Positions 18,467 to 29,900 of a DNA stretch of 64,000 nucleotides are shown in pieces (position 1 is the stretch's first letter; each line of letters opens with the position of its first letter). Source of the stretch: Blastomussa wellsi (lineage: Eukaryota; Cnidaria; Anthozoa; Scleractinia; Plerogyridae); contig OX393565.1 of NCBI GenBank assembly GCA_947652115.1, positions 11,979,429 through 12,043,428 of the forward strand, read 5' to 3'. The translations under genes were made by a program, and so were the position numbers. A model generated the notes under the pieces. It searched no databases, had not been told where the DNA came from, and saw only the letters and a list, made by a program, of their open reading frames with translations.

Positions 18467-18997
18467 TCATCCCCGGCAGATCCCCGCCTGTCCCCCGGTA
18501 CTCTGCGTTAGGTGGTGCCTGTCGTAGCCACGCAGGTTGTGAAACACCTGGTATTCGTAGTTTTTGTGGTGGCTGATTTTGTCCCTTTCTTGCATTTTCA
18601 TTCTTGGCCCCACGAACCCCCATTGCTTGAGCANNNNNNNNNNNNNNNNNNNNNNNNNNNNNNNNNNNNNNNNNNNNNNNNNNNNNNNNNNNNNNNNNNN
18701 NNNNNNNNNNNNNNNNNNNNNNNNNNNNNNNNNNNNNNNNNNNNNNNNNNNNNNNNNNNNNNNNNNNNNNNNNNNNNNNNNNNNNNNNNNNNNNNNNNNN
18801 NNNNNNNNNNNNNNNNNNNNNNNNNNNNNNNNNCCATTGCTTGAGCACCTCGTAATAGACAAGCTTTGGCTGCAATATTGGCCTGTATTGTGGTCGCTTG
18901 AGTCTAAAAAGTCATCCTGCACCAAACTTTTGTTGTGCCCATGGCATTCTGTTGCGGCTTTGTGCTTTTGCCAGTCTTCTGCCGTCCTCTTCCAGCT
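18467..18997 (-). pseudogene. decayed family-B DNA polymerase fragment (unit 1, spans gap)
   Basis: Minus-strand reading shows, in one frame, TAEDWQKHKAATECH, NKSLVQDDFLD and DHNTGQYC, the Cys/His-rich block that precedes the exonuclease region in protein-primed (Polinton/Maverick- or plasmid-type) PolB. In a second frame YYEVLKQWGF and then VFHNLRGYD follow; HNLRGYD fits Exo II (Nx2-3YD). A frame change lies between the blocks and a stop follows within 25 codons, so only a broken remnant exists. Polymerase motifs A-C are not seen. In unit 1 it is interrupted by the 200-N gap. Confidence 0.55.
18634..18833. other. assembly gap, 200 N
   Basis: Exactly 200 N. The 14 bases CCATTGCTTGAGCA stand immediately before and again immediately after the gap, but occur once at this place in units 2-7. 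Gap plus repeat (214 bp) accounts for the excess length of unit 1, apart from a 1-bp indel. Confidence 0.97.
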
Positions 18998-19009
18998 TTA
19001 CAGTACACC

Positions 19010-19230
19010 TTTGGAGGGTAGTAAGATTTGATTCAATCTACTTTCTTAAGAAACCGGGATAAGCTCCAGCCTGATGGGCCATTAGGCCCGAATGCAGACT
19101 TTTTACTTTCTTAACCGACACTTCAACAGTGTTTAATTTATCAAGTATAACTTGTAGTTTTTGAGTGACGGTATCCATCATCTCCAGCACTTGAATTATT
19201 TTGTCCTGATCTCAATCTGTGGGTCAAGTG
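19010..19230. other. no recognised gene (unit 1)
   Basis: Contains a GGGCC-ATTA-GGCCC hairpin (19076-19089) within a stretch that may be the end of a dispersed repeat. No coding frame. Confidence 0.4.
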
Positions 19231-19369
19231 CCATATACCAAGTCAATAGCAAGTCCTGAAGTATGTCACAAAGAACACAACAATGGGGCCTAGCCCTTAA
19301 ACAATAGCACTATAGACTTCACATAATAGAACGACGCAATAGTGCCTATTGTATTGACTTGGTATATGG
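19231..19369. mobile_element. 139-bp MITE with perfect 18-bp inverted ends (unit 1)
   Basis: CCATATACCAAGTCAATA (19231-19248) and TATTGACTTGGTATATGG (19352-19369) are exact reverse complements. No coding capacity. Copies lie at 26473-26611 and at the corresponding places of later units. Confidence 0.8.
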
Positions 19370-19685
19370 AGCGTCACCCCAAAATTGACTTTTCATTTTT
19401 TTGGTTCACTGGCTTCTCTATTGAAGCTGATTCCTTCGTTTAGATAAAAATTGACTATTGTTTTAGCCATAGGCCCTTGGAGAAATGACTAAAGAGTTCC
19501 AAATATTATGGGCGGGTTCGAACACACGTCTTCACGCCACTGTGACCTCGCCCCAAAGACGCATGGATATGCTTAAAGAAAAAGTATGCAGACTTGTGGC
19601 TGCAGTGTTGAATTGAGCTAACCATTGCTAGCCTGAGTGGGACTTGTTGTATCATAATAACACCCCCATTAGCTATCTCTAAGCA
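19370..19685. other. no recognised gene; unit end
   Basis: Contains one B-box-like GGGTTCGAACACACG (19515-19529) without an A box. Ends at the unit junction. Confidence 0.4.
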
Positions 19686-20056
19686 GCTCTTCCGTTCGAT
19701 GTTATATCTTAAAATTGATATTTGGTTAATAACAAAAGATTTTTTCTGTTACTTAATTTTATAGAAAGAGTTTTGTAGAAACGAACTCCTTACACCATCG
19801 CGACTTTGTTTACACATGCGCATGTTTGTCGATCAACAGACAGATAAAAAAAAATCTCGGAGGCCAAAAGATTTCGGTCCTTCATTTTCTGTTCGTGTTG
19901 TAAAGCACCGAGATAGACATAAACGGCCATTGGGTTCCTTTGTTTGGATTTTTTGGCTGAAAACTTTCGAGGCTCCCAAAAGAGGCTCGCGGCTCGCAAA
20001 AAAGGGCTCGGGCTCGCAGGCTCGCAGAATAGCTTCCCCCAGTAAGAGTGATTTTA

Positions 20057-20566
20057 CTGCGTGGTTGTGAGGGTGAAATGTGAGGGTGAATGAAATTCCA
20101 TCGTTGTTTTCTCTCTGTGACGTTTGTAGTGCTGACTGTCGATCAATTTGTTTGGCGCGGCGATTGCCCGCTTGAACAACAGAAGCAGGATAGCCGCGTC
20201 CGTAGGAGTCGTCACTACAAAGACAGCGAAGTCAAAGAAACTGAGAATAAGGAATGGAATTCTTGACATGTGATGGATGTGAGGACGAATACAACAAATA
20301 ACTATGAGAATCTGTGGGTTTGTAGTGCACACTGGTGCATAAACCGTTGTCTTCGATAGAAACTTTTATATCCAGGAATGCTAAGGAAGTATCGGAAATT
20401 TCCCAGGCATATTCAAGGGCAGGATGAAACGAATTAACAGCGTTTATAAATTGATTGAGATCCTCTCTGGTAGAAGAGGTAGCGCCGATACAGTCGTCAA
20501 TGTAGCGACGATAGAGTTCAGGTCTTGGGCCGTTGTATTGATCGAAAAATTTGTGTTCAATGTAGC
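20057..20566 (-). pseudogene. PLE reverse transcriptase fragment (unit 2)
   Basis: Same fragment and same lesions as in unit 1. Ser/Asn-level differences only (INAVNSF where unit 1 has ITAVNSF). Confidence 0.85.
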
Positions 20567-23500
20567 CCACACTTCTTACTACATATATGTATACATTCTG
20601 TCCACAGCCCACAGGTCCTCGGGTCAACTTCCCATTACATACACATATGCACTCAAAGATGTCGGCTGAAGTTGTCAATTGAGTATTTTGCTCTTTATTT
20701 TACAAGCGATGGCATTATATGTTTACGCAGACGTAAATATTGTATTTACGCTTAAGAGCCCTGTTTGTTAATGGAACCTGTGAGCGGGTATTGTCGAACG
20801 GGATTTATTTATTTAATCTAAGTGCAGTGAAAAAAAGTGGAAAGGGGGAAAATGTAGTAAACTTATTATATGCCCTTTAAGTACATTTATTTTAGGATAA
20901 AAAGAAAATTAGAGAGGAAAAAGTAGACGTATAGTAAATAGATATATAATTATGGACTCAATACTGAGCAAAATGAAACATAGCATCCTAAAATAGTTGG
21001 ACAAAATTTTCTTATATTTATTCTAAAAGATTCTGCATTTAAGTGTTGCAGGGACGCACTTCGGGTAGCATAATTTTTTGCTCAGATACTAAAGATAGAT
21101 TAAGATTTGACGGCTTTATCAATTAGATGATCATAAAATAGTAGACACATATATAATTTACAAATATCAGGCAACTTAATGAGGCCAAGGTTTACATAAT
21201 GGCGAGTAATATGATTATACAAGTTGACAATACAGAAGTTCTTTGTGGATATGGATAAATTCCAATGCCCAACCTGGCTCATGGTCGACAAAGGACAGAA
21301 TGTACATATGTAGTAGCAAGAAGTATGGACCTGAGAACATGTGGGCTTTGGACAGAATGTACATATGACCCATATGTATGTAGCACGAAGTGTGGACCTG
21401 AGGACCTGTGGGCTTTGGACAGAATGTACATATGACCCATATGTATGTAGCACGAAGTGTGGACCTGAGGACCTGTGGGCTGTGGACAGAATGTATACAT
21501 ATATGTAGTAAGAAGTGTGGACCTGAGGACCTGTGGGCTGTTGACAGAATGTATACATATATGTAGTAAGAAGTGTGGACCATGTGGACCTGTGGACCTG
21601 TGGGGTGTGGACAGAATGTATACTGACATATATGTAGTAAGAAGTGTGGACCTGTGGGTTGTGGACAGAATGTATACATATGTGTAGTAAGAAGTGCATG
21701 TGGATGCGTGGAACCGTATTTGCATGAAGTGTTAGTTTACGTACTGTGTCTGTAATTTATGCCTTGGAAAAATGATTTACGCTAATTATGTAGTTACACG
21801 GAATTAATTTATTTCTAGCGTGATGACGTGTACTGTGCTCCGGTACCTACAGAAACAACTCAAACTTCCCGCGTGCTCCATAACTCGATAGTGCACGCTA
21901 TAAAGCATGAACCAATTGTAAAGCAAAGACCATTCTCCTCCCCAGAGCCGCTTGTCCCTCTTTGCCGGCTGGGCCTGTGCACGAGGAACAAGTGGCTCTG
22001 GGGACACACGATTTGATTCGCTGAAATCAAACAAAGGGAATCCAATCAGATCAGCCGTTTTAATCCTGCTAACGATAAAGGATTTTAAAACGGCTGATGT
22101 GATTGGACTCCCTTTGTTTGAATTCAGCGAATCAAATCGTTTGTCCCCTGAGCCACTTGTTTCTCGTGCACAGGCCCAGCCAGCTAAGAGGGACAATTAA
22201 ACTGCTACACCGTGCTGACGAGTTCCAATAAGAACGAAACAGCTGTCCACGGTTGCAGCCTTGCTTTATCGATTTCTGTCGGGTTGTTGTCTCGCAAAGT
22301 CAATTTTTTCACGTAGTGTCAGCCTTGCAGTAATGTTTGTGTAAGAGGGATAAGCGGCTCTGGGGACGAGAATCAGCAAAGACTAGACCCAACCTCGTTC
22401 CCAGGGTCTCTCATCTTCCCAAGTCTCCCACTGATTTTGGCCAATTTGGCGCGAGTGTTACGAAAATGGCGGAGGAGAGAAACTGAGCTGGTTGGAATAA
22501 CTTCGTTTTGATCGTTACGCGATAAGTTGCAGCTTAATTATGGCCAGCCCTTGGTCAAGACAGCCATTTAAAGGAAAGGTAACCCCCAAGAACCGTGATT
22601 CCAGTCCCTTTATCCTGCGTCAGTCTTTAAACTATTCTTTAGCTTTTGGAGACTCAGCCGCAAGCACAAGGTAAAGCTTGAAATAACTGATAGGCATAAT
22701 TAGAGAATTAAACGAGACTTACCTGTAAGTTGAAATTTGATCGAGATTCTTCTGAGTTACATAATGCTGTGAGATTAGAACTGGCAGTTTGCCTCTTGTG
22801 TCTTTCTTTTGACCCACGTGAAAGGCCTTTGATGCCGAACTAACAGTATCTTGTGCATAATGCACCAGTCAATGTAAACCCCCGTATCCCCAGGCCGGGA
22901 CATAACGGGGCATTTGACAAGAGCTCGCTGCTAAAGTTATAAAATGCCCCGCACTCCGAGGCCAGTTTTTTCTTCTAATCCCCTGCTCTTGTTGAAAAAA
23001 AAGGAAAGACACAGGCTAGCCTGTGTAGCCGGCGGGATTTGAGGGTGCGAGCTACTCAGCATTCGCGGGCGAAGCCCACGAGGTCAAGCGGCGAAGCCAC
23101 GCGAGTGGAAATTTCCCGCCTGCCTCATTGCCTATGGGTTTTGCTAGCCGTCCACTTTTATCGCCTTCAGTGATCTAATTAAATAAGCCAATCAGAGAGC
23201 GAGGTGTAATGTGTTTATTGACAGGTTTGTGTAGAGCGAACAAACCTCAAAACCACAAACTAATTACTAATCCTATGTTGGTGACATAAATTCGGTCTTC
23301 CAACCCTTTTTTGCTTTCTATTTATTTGTGATAGCGCTATTTGAAGGCGTTTTAAAGTTGAGCACAATGTCAAGAGGTCATAGGACTTCGCAGGTTTGCA
23401 CGGTTTCCCACGGGTTCCTGACAGTTTCCTATAGCTGTTAGTAGAATTTGACACCTTAGTAATTTGCATATGTTTTGTTGGTGCAGTTTGTTTTGGCTCA

Positions 23501-25922
23501 TTACTACTTTCACGATATGTTTAGCTCTCAAAATGTTAGTTCTGGAAGGACCAGAGCTGAAATTTTCCGTGAAGTTCATGACAACTTGCATTGAATATTT
23601 GCGGTAACGCACCCCCCATTAAATTAACATTTGATTGGCATTTCACCACTATCAGCTAATCCAAAATTCGCATTCACTGGGTGAACGCATAATTCCAAGA
23701 AACCCATCCATTAGATCAGGTGGGATTTTAACTCAACTCCTCACCAATCTCTCCATGGCTTTGCCGCTCCAATGACGGCCTCCCCAAAACAAATTCACTT
23801 CACCGCGAATCCTGCCAGCTACACAGGCTAGACACAGGCTAACGTAAATAGTTTAAACTTTATTTGTCAAAAAACCTGTGCCACCGCATACAATATTTTT
23901 CAAGTGTCATAAAATATTTGTGGTGTCTTTGTCTACTGTTAACACAAATGTAAATTATAAAATTTCAAAGAAATATTAAATCGTACATGTTAGTTCAAGA
24001 GGGTCAAGTGTTCAGAGTGTTACTAAATGTAGATTCAAAATGTAGATCAAAATTTGAATTAGATTTATTTATGCAACACACACTTACACAAAATATGACT
24101 AAATTTGTTTTCTTCCATTGACTCATCAATATTTTTGACACAAAACCCTGCAGACCATTCTAAATTTATGAGCGCCAATTGTTTCAAATCAGGGTAGCTG
24201 CTCTCTCAAGTGTCCGGTCAGTTCATTCCACCACAGGGGAGAAGCGCAGGCTCCGGTTCCCAAACAGCGGCAAGTAATTGAGCCTAGGTAGTCTTGCACA
24301 TGCTTTATGTCGGAAACAAAGTCGGTGTCCCCTACATTTTTTTTTTTACATTTCTGACATAAGTAACTCATTATGGTAACCTGACCATAGTAAAAAATCG
24401 ATCGGGGAGAATTTTTTCGCGCGAACATCCTTAAAGAACATATTTAACTTTTCTGTTTCACCGCCTTGTTTCCAGGTAGTCATGACAATACCAGTGTCCT
24501 GTAGGCTCTCTTGCAATTCCAACGCAAGAAAAATAGAACCATTGAACTGGACAATACATTAATTTATCTGTCTTCAGGCGGAAATTTCTAAGCGTTTTCA
24601 TGTATATTTAAAGCGCCATTAGCCCAATCAATATCATCCGGGTATCATTAGAAAGCTCTTTCCCTCCTGCAGAACTGAGGTAAATGAGATTCCTATTTTG
24701 GTCAAAGCTGATGATGTCAGAAGTGGAACAAAGGTCAAGGTCTATCATTGCCGGTTTAGGAGTCAATGGGTTAAAAAGAACAAAAATAGCTAGAAATAAA
24801 GTTTAAAATCCGAACAGAACTATGCTTTACTAAATATGTTTTTTACCAGTTCACTTCGTTTAAAATCCTTTGGTCAACAAAAGACGTAGACCGCGTAGCT
24901 TCGCTCGCATGCTTGCTTTCCTCATTGCTTGCTCTTGCTTGCTTTCCTCCCATCTAGGCCCTGGCGGATTGTGCTAGCATAATTTTTGGCATAATTGGAT
25001 AAAAAAAGCATAGTTTTTTAAACGAGCACTGCCACGGCATAATTTGCCAATTTTTAGCACTTTTTGGGGCATGAATTCATAAAATTTAGTAAAGATGGTG
25101 TATTTTGTACAGAAATAAATTCAATTTAGGTAGTATGTTCTTTTTGATTCTGGCAGTATATACAATAGACTTGCTCCAAGTCGCTCGTTTGGGTGCGCTG
25201 GAGTCCGAATTAAAATGGCGAGTGAGACCGCTAGATATGGAGGGCGCACGCTGGCTTGAATATCAAAATGGTGGCCCGGAACAAACGACTTTTCTCACCT
25301 GTAGCGCGGTGAGAAAAATGTGACGTCACGGGTGGATTTTACCACTGGTGACACTTTATTTGGCTGTCAATCAAAATAGTGCAAGCGAATGGAAGCGCAT
25401 GCTCTGTTGGCAAAATTTGCGAGGTTAGTGCGCTCTGCTCGCGTGATGCTGGTACTTTTCTGTTTGTTTGCTAGTCTTTTAGCAGATTTGTCCAGATAAA
25501 AGCAAACAAGATTGTCCACAATTAATTATTAGTCTTGTTAGACGAGCTAGTTAGTTATGGGGTTGAAAGAATTGGTTTCATCAAAGCTTTGAAGAAAATC
25601 TAAACAATCGCTACTCGCAATCTCAACACACACCATGGCGCGCTCCAAACTGCACACGGCACACGACAATGATGCCAATAAGAAAAAAGAAACCAATTTG
25701 GTCCCAATGAAATGATGCCATTTCGCGGCAAAAATCGTCAGCCAGAAGCGATTTCCTGCAAGTGACACAAGTCGCTCGTTTTGAGCCATTTGTGCATTCC
25801 GTTGTCTTTTCGCATGCGATTTCAAAACGATCTTCTTCAAATGACTCTACCGTGTCTACTGATACAAAGAAAAAACAAGGGTCTTGGGGCAAGTCTATAT
25901 ATACAAGTGTGAGCAATACATT

Positions 25923-26239
25923 TCATCCCCGGCAGATCCCCGCCTGTCCCCCGGTACTCTGCGTTAGGTGGTGCCTGTCGTAGCCACGCAGGTTGTGAAA
26001 CACCTGGTATTCGTAGTTTTTGTGGTGGCTGATTTTGTCCCTTTCTTGCATTTTCATTCTTGGCCCCACGAACCCCCATTGCTTGAGCACCTCGTAATAG
26101 ACAAGCTTTGGCTGCAATATTGGCCTGTATTGTGGTCGCTTGAGTCTAAAAAGTCATCCTGCACCAAACTTTTGTTGTGCCCATGGCATTCTGTTGCGGC
26201 TTTGTGCTTTTGCCAGTCTTCTGCCGTCCTCTTCCAGCT
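25923..26239 (-). pseudogene. decayed family-B DNA polymerase fragment (unit 2)
   Basis: Uninterrupted copy; the Exo II-like HNLRGYD is encoded at about 25975-25998. Other copies: 33165-33481, 40407-40723, 47648-47964, 54890-55206 and 62139-62455. Confidence 0.55.
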
Positions 26240-26927
26240 TTACAGTACACCTTTGGAGGGTAGTAAGATTTGATTCAATCTACTTTCTTAAGAAACCGGG
26301 ATAAGCTCCAGCCTGATGGGCCATTAGGCCCGAATGCAGACTTTTTACTTTCTTAACCGACACTTCAACAGTGTTTAATTTATCAAGTATAACTTGTAGT
26401 TTTTGAGTGACGGTATCCATCATCTCCAGCACTTGAATTATTTTGTCCTGATCTCAATCTGTGGGTCAAGTGCCATATACCAAGTCAATAGCAAGTCCTG
26501 AAGTATGTCACAAAGAACACAACAATGGGGCCTAGCCCTTAAACAATAGCACTATAGACTTCACATAATAGAACGACGCAATAGTGCCTATTGTATTGAC
26601 TTGGTATATGGAGCGTCACCCCAAAATTGACTTTTCATTTTTTTGGTTCACTGGCTTCTCTATTGAAGCTGATTCCTTCGTTTAGATAAAAATTGACTAT
26701 TGTTTTAGCCATAGGCCCTTGGAGAAATGACTAAAGAGTTCCAAATATTATGGGCGGGTTCGAACACACGTCTTCACGCCACTGTGACCTCGCCCCAAAG
26801 ACGCATGGATATGCTTAAAGAAAAAGTATGCAGACTTGTGGCTGCAGTGTTGAATTGAGCTAACCATTGCTAGCCTGAGTGGGACTTGTTGTATCATAAT
26901 AACACCCCCATTAGCTATCTCTAAGCA

Positions 26928-29900
26928 GCTCTTCCGTTCGATGTTATATCTTAAAATTGATATTTGGTTAATAACAAAAGATTTTTTCTGTTACTTAATT
27001 TTATAGAAAGAGTTTTGTAGAAACGAACTCCTTACACCATCGCGACTTTGTTTACACATGCGCATGTTTGTCGATCAACAGACAGATAAAAAAAAATCTC
27101 GGAGGCCAAAAGATTTCGGTCCTTCATTTTCTGTTCGTGTTGTAAAGCACCGAGATAGACATAAACGGCCATTGGGTTCCTTTGTTTGGATTTTTTGGCT
27201 GAAAACTTTCGAGGCTCCCAAAAGAGGCTCGCGGCTCGCAAAAAAGGGCTCGGGCTCGCAGGCTCGCAGAATAGCTTCCCCCAGTAAGAGTGATTTTACT
27301 GCGTGGTTGTGAGGGTGAAATGTGAGGGTGAATGAAATTCCATCGTTGTTTTCTCTCTGTGACGTTTGTAGTGCTGACTGTCGATCAATTTGTTTGGCGC
27401 GGTGATTGCCCGCTTGAACAACAGAAGCAGGATAGCCGCGTCCGTAGGAGTCGTCACTACAAAGACAGCGAAGTCAAAGAAACTGAGAATAAGGAATGGA
27501 ATTCTTGACATGTGATGGATGTGAGGACGAATACAACAAATAACTATGAGAATCTGTGGGTTTGTAGTGCACACTGGTGCATAAACCGTTGTCTTCGATA
27601 GAAACTTTTATATCCAGGAATGCTAAGGAAGTATCGGAAATTTCCCAGGCATATTCAAGGGCAGGATGAAACGAATTAACAGCGTTTATAAATTGATTGA
27701 GATCCTCTCTGGTAGAAGAGGTAGCGCCGATACAGTCGTCAATGTAGCGACGATAGAGTTCAGGTCTTGGGCCGTTGTATTGATCGAAAAATTTGTGTTC
27801 AATGTAGCCCACACTTCTTACTACATATATGTATACATTCTGTCCACAGCCCACAGGTCCTCGGGTCAACTTCCCATTACATACACATATGCACTCAAAG
27901 ATGTCGGCTGAAGTTGTCAATTGAGTATTTTGCTCTTTATTTTACAAGCGATGGCATTATATGTTTACGCAGACGTAAATATTGTATTTACGCTTAAGAG
28001 CCCTGTTTGTTAATGGAACCTGTGAGCGGGTATTGTCGAACGGGATTTATTTATTTAATCTAAGTGCAGTGAAAAAAAGTGGAAAGGGGGAAAATGTAGT
28101 AAACTTATTATATGCCCTTTAAGTACATTTATTTTAGGATAAAAAGAAAATTAGAGAGGAAAAAGTAGACGTATAGTAAATAGATATATAATTATGGACT
28201 CAATACTGAGCAAAATGAAACATAGCATCCTAAAATAGTTGGACAAAATTTTCTTATATTTATTCTAAAAGATTCTGCATTTAAGTGTTGCAGGGACGCA
28301 CTTCGGGTAGCATAATTTTTTGCTCAGATACTAAAGATAGATTAAGATTTGACGGCTTTATCAATTAGATGATCATAAAATAGTAGACACATATATAATT
28401 TACAAATATCAGGCAACTTAATGAGGCCAAGGTTTACATAATGGCGAGTAATATGATTATACAAGTTGACAATACAGAAGTTCTTTGTGGATATGGATAA
28501 ATTCCAATGCCCAACCTGGCTCATGGTCGACAAAGGACAGAATGTACATATGTAGTAGCAAGAAGTATGGACCTGAGAACATGTGGGCTTTGGACAGAAT
28601 GTACATATGACCCATATGTATGTAGCACGAAGTGTGGACCTGACGACCTGTGGGCTTTGGACAGAATGTACATATGACCCATATGTATGTAGCACGAAGT
28701 GTGGACCTGAGGACCTGTGGGCTGTGGACAGAATGTATACATATATGTAGTAAGAAGTGTGGACCTGAGGACCTGTGGGCTGTTGACAGAATGTATACAT
28801 ATATGTAGTAAGAAGTGTGGACCATGTGGACCTGTGGACCTGTGGGGTGTGGACAGAATGTATACTGACATATATGTAGTAAGAAGTGTGGACCTGTGGG
28901 TTGTGGACAGAATGTATACATATGTGTAGTAAGAAGTGCATGTGGATGCGTGGAACCGTATTTGCATGAAGTGTTAGTTTACGTACTGTGTCTGTAATTT
29001 ATGCCTTGGAAAAATGATTTACGCTAATTATGTAGTTACACGGAATTAATTTATTTCTAGCGTGATGACGTGTACTGTGCTCCGGTACCTACAGAAACAA
29101 CTCAAACTTCCCGCGTGCTCCATAACTCGATAGTGCACGCTATAAAGCATGAACCAATTGTAAAGCAAAGACCATTCTCCTCCCCAGAGCCGCTTGTCCC
29201 TCTTTGCCGGCTGGGCCTGTGCACGAGGAACAAGTGGCTCTGGGGACACACGATTTGATTCGCTGAAATCAAACAAAGGGAATCCAATCAGATCAGCCGT
29301 TTTAATCCTGCTAACGATAAAGGATTTTAAAACGGCTGATGTGATTGGACTCCCTTTGTTTGAATTCAGCGAATCAAATCGTTTGTCCCCTGAGCCACTT
29401 GTTTCTCGTGCACAGGCCCAGCCAGCTAAGAGGGACAATTAAACTGCTACACCGTGCTGACGAGTTCCAATAAGAACGAAACAGCTGTCCACGGTTGCAG
29501 CCTTGCTTTATCGATTTCTGTCGGGTTGTTGTCTCGCAAAGTCAATTTTTTCACGTAGTGTCAGCCTTGCAGTAATGTTTGTGTAAGAGGGATAAGCGGC
29601 TCTGGGGACGAGAATCAGCAAAGACTAGACCCAACCTCGTTCCCAGGGTCTCTCATCTTCCCAAGTCTCCCACTGATTTTGGCCAATTTGGCGCGAGTGT
29701 TACGAAAATGGCGGAGGAGAGAAACTGAGCTGGTTGGAATAACTTCGTTTTGATCGTTACGCGATAAGTTGCAGCTTAATTATGGCCAGCCCTTGGTCAA
29801 GACAGCCATTTAAAGGAAAGGTAACCCCCAAGAACCGTGATTCCAGTCCCTTTATCCTGCGTCAGTCTTTAAACTATTCTTTAGCTTTTGGAGACTCAGC

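Larger units (their letters stand above)
12231..19685. repeat. tandem unit 1 (contains assembly gap)
   Basis: Left edge unit. Private variants: T-to-G changes at ACTGTGTTT (near 12350) and GCGGTTATA (near 12984), and GGCATTTTAAAG (near 15890) where all others have GGCGTTTTAAAG. It shares with unit 5 the shorter A-run and CATGCTTGTC (near 12370). Confidence 0.95.
19686..26927. repeat. tandem unit 2
   Basis: 7,242 bp. Private variant GCGGCGATTG near 20160, where the others have GCGGTGATTG. No gap; a good reference unit. Confidence 0.95.
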
